From: an uncultured Muribaculum sp.
GTDB lineage: Bacteria; Bacteroidota; Bacteroidia; Bacteroidales; Muribaculaceae
Length of the DNA stretch: 52,024 nucleotides
Reading direction: 5' to 3'
Assembly: GCA_910589555.1 (NCBI GenBank)
Contig: CAJUTE010000015.1
Location: 1 to 52,024 of the forward strand
Position numbers and translations under genes: made by a program. Below are positions 50,777 through 52,024 of this stretch, piece after piece (positions within the stretch are counted from its first letter, which is position 1; each line of letters opens with the position of its first letter). Below the pieces are notes generated by a model. It saw only the letters and a program-made list of their open reading frames with translations. It was not told the DNA's origin and searched no databases.

Positions 50777-51439
50777 TTATTCGTAAATCTTTACCAGTAG
50801 ATTGGTGGCATTGCAATACTTTTTTAGCAAACTTTTTGATAATTCCACCGTCTCTTCCGCCGGCATCTCTTCGCCGTAGATGTTGATGCACATCAGCAGC
50901 CGTTTTGTGGTGAGGTCGAGCTTGGTGCGTTCGTTGTCGCTGGTGGGTGTTCCCACGCCTCCTGTCATGTCGCGATACACCGGCATTGAAGCGATGTTCA
51001 GCGCCCCTCTGCCTATCCCTTCAAAGTCTTCCCCCTCTCTTCCGGCACCGAGTGTAAGCGTGTCGCCTGATATCTTGTCGACGTCAAAACCTCCTATTGA
51101 ATATCCCGAAGCGATTGACACCACATTGATCAGGTCCACAAGCGAGTTTATGTAATATAGCCCCATGTCCTTGACTATGCGGCGGCACAAGGCTTCCGAT
51201 GACGGGCGGTATCGGTTGGGCTCTTTCCCCAGGGCTTTATATGCTTTGCGTGTGGCTGCCACCGCAGGGCGCTTGTTGATCATGGAGAGTTCGTAGGTCG
51301 ATTTTATTTTTTCGGCGGCGGCTTGCAGCTCATCTATAAGAGCCTGTGGGGTGGGCGAGTTGTCGACATCGGCTTCGATGGTCACCACCTTAAGCCCGGG
51401 TGCCGCTTGGCGTATTATCGGTTCGATTATTATTTCCAT
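50777..51439 (-). CDS. B3/B4 (tRNA-editing-like) domain protein
   Basis: A 220-residue cytosolic protein similar over its whole length to the B3/B4 domain of phenylalanyl-tRNA synthetase beta: KSTYELSMINKRPAVAATRKAYKALGKEPNRYRPSSEAL, GLYYINSLVDLINVVSIASGYSIGGFD, and RDMTGGVGTPTSDNERTKL. Stand-alone members of this family are common in bacteria and are thought to act on mischarged tRNA or as quality-control factors; the exact role is not settled. A TAATTTTG box at 51477-51484 precedes it. It lies 52 nt upstream of the secreted-protein gene, which has its own promoter. Confidence 0.88.
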   Translation of the reverse strand: MEIIIEPIIRQAAPGLKVVTIEADVDNSPTPQALIDELQAAAEKIKSTYELSMINKRPAVAATRKAYKALGKEPNRYRPSSEALCRRIVKDMGLYYINSLVDLINVVSIASGYSIGGFDVDKISGDTLTLGAGREGEDFEGIGRGALNIASMPVYRDMTGGVGTPTSDNERTKLDLTTKRLLMCINIYGEEMPAEETVELSKSLLKKYCNATNLLVKIYE

Positions 51440-51476
51440 TGGCGATTCTTATGTTATGGATATTTGGTTGATGTTG

Positions 51477-51484
51477 CAAAATTA
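51477..51484 (-). promoter_or_regulatory. TAnnTTTG promoter for the B3/B4 gene
   Basis: TAATTTTG on the minus strand, 38 nt before the ATG at 51439. Confidence 0.55.
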
Positions 51485-51674
51485 GTAAAAAAGCATCAAT
51501 CGTCATTGATCCGACTTGATTTTAGGCAAATCAAATTTGGAAATTTTGTTGTGAAAATGCGATAAAACTGGAAATTTGCCATTGGATGAGTGCTGAATGC
51601 GGATGCAAGTTTGAAATATTGTTAAAAATGAAGCAAAATGCCGAGCTGAGTTTTGGAGAATCAAAAAATATCCC

Positions 51675-51682
51675 TACCTTTG
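51675..51682 (+). promoter_or_regulatory. TAnnTTTG promoter of a very short transcript
   Basis: TACCTTTG, followed only about 40 nt later by the hairpin at 51723-51747. Confidence 0.55.
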
Positions 51683-51688
51683 CACTGT

Positions 51689-51754
51689 GTTTTTCATGGT
51701 ATTAGATTTAAGGTTAACTAAGATTGGTTGTCGTGACGACAATCAATTTTTTTT
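51689..51754 (+). ncRNA. Candidate ~65-nt small RNA or leader transcript
   Basis: The span runs from the expected start 7 nt after the TACCTTTG box to the end of an eight-T run. It contains the conserved-looking stretch TTAGATTTAAGGTTAAC and ends in a strong terminator hairpin. A 30-codon reading frame (51696-51788, MVLDLRLTKIGCRDDNQ...) begins inside it and reads through the hairpin, so an attenuator with a leader peptide is the main alternative to a free small RNA. Confidence 0.45.
51723..51754 (+). terminator. Intrinsic terminator of the short transcript
   Basis: An 11-pair stem (51723-51733 with 51737-51747, one G-T) with a TGA loop, followed by a run of T to 51754. Confidence 0.85.
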
Positions 51755-51829
51755 GTCACTATACGCCATCCTTATCGCAGCAATGTAGATCGCAATCCCT
51801 ACGCCGGTTTTTCTTAGTATTTCCATCAT
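51743..51829 (-). CDS. Possible 27-28 residue hydrophobic small protein
   Basis: A minus-strand frame starting MMEILRKTGVGIAIYIAAIRM and ending YSDKKN. It has a short hydrophobic core between charged ends, the look of a tiny membrane peptide. No promoter box was found in front of it, and its end overlaps the plus-strand terminator, so chance is a real possibility. Confidence 0.22.
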   Translation of the reverse strand: MMEILRKTGVGIAIYIAAIRMAYSDKKN

Positions 51830-51910
51830 TATTAATTACTTTTATCACGCTTTTTCGCTTTTTAATGAAAAATATTTTCAATTTTATTTTGATTTGAATA
51901 TATTTATAAA

Positions 51911-51918
51911 TATCTTTG
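51911..51918 (+). promoter_or_regulatory. TAnnTTTG promoter for the gene at the right edge
   Basis: TATCTTTG, 38 nt before the ATG at 51957. Confidence 0.6.
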
Positions 51919-51956
51919 CCGTTGAATAAACACAATCGTATCTTAAATCTGCCGGA

Positions 51957-52024
51957 ATGTTGAAATTAAGCGCCATAGCAACCACACTATCCCTTATCTT
52001 ATTGCCGATGAGACTCACCGGCAC
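51957..52024 (+). CDS. Start of a secreted-protein gene, cut by the window edge
   Basis: Only about 22 codons are visible: MLKLSAIATTLSLILLPMRLTG. This reads as a signal peptide or first membrane helix and follows a TATCTTTG box with suitable spacing. The rest of the gene lies beyond the window, so no function can be given. Confidence 0.55.
   Translation, partial: MLKLSAIATTLSLILLPMRLTG

Overview
The window looks like a chromosome segment of a gut Bacteroidota, order Bacteroidales; Muribaculaceae is my best guess from codon and protein style, but this is not proven. Support comes from repeated TAnnTTTG promoter boxes with no strong Shine-Dalgarno sequences, type IX secretion (T9SS)-like C-terminal domains, lipoprotein hydrolases of glycan-utilisation type, and a GlpABC set of the kind found in anaerobes. 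No rRNA, tRNA, CRISPR array or intact transposase was seen.

Layout. 66-4589 (+): two secreted proteins, a beta-helix/jelly-roll fusion and a discoidin-toroid protein with a T9SS tail. 4644-5627: about 1 kb without a convincing gene, holding short GC-rich hairpin repeats and then a promoter-led, structured stretch that may be a non-coding RNA. 5672-41584 (-): a large carbohydrate locus made of four apparent transcription units, each ending at an intrinsic terminator. These are (i) PL8, PL6, PL6 and an SMP-30-like lipoprotein (11622 down to 5672); (ii) a small T9SS-tailed protein and a fibronectin/beta-helix surface protein (14666 to 11827); (iii) DUF362, GH28, GH97, GH97, GH31, GH36 and an unassigned six-hairpin glycosidase (31713 to 18166); (iv) beta-helix protein, GH29, GH95, GH28-like and DUF362 (41584 to 31922). 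Units ii and iii are separated by an AT-rich restriction-modification island (14844-18099) bounded by perfect 66-bp direct repeats. Each repeat is a copy of the terminator of the flanking glycosidase gene.

41879-49395 (+): housekeeping and regulatory genes: mtnN-luxS (S-adenosylhomocysteine recycling and AI-2) with an AlbA_2-domain protein; glpABC (anaerobic glycerol-3-phosphate dehydrogenase); and a HipA-like kinase overlapping a DUF3037 gene. 49396-50061: hairpin repeats related to those at 5 kb. 50062-51439 (-): a secreted protein and a B3/B4-domain protein. The right end has a very short promoter-terminator unit (51675-51754) and the start of another secreted-protein gene.

How it fits together. 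The minus-strand enzymes (alpha-galactosidase, alpha-fucosidase or alpha-L-galactosidase, GH28 pectinase-like enzymes, uronan lyases) suggest breakdown of a branched, uronic-acid-containing plant or host glycan. The locus in view has no SusC/SusD transporter pair, no sulfatase and no recognisable glycan sensor, so uptake and control must be encoded elsewhere. The parts I consider least described are the R-M island with its long target duplication, the paired secreted DUF362 proteins, the unassigned glycosidases, the modular hairpin repeats, and the two candidate small RNAs.
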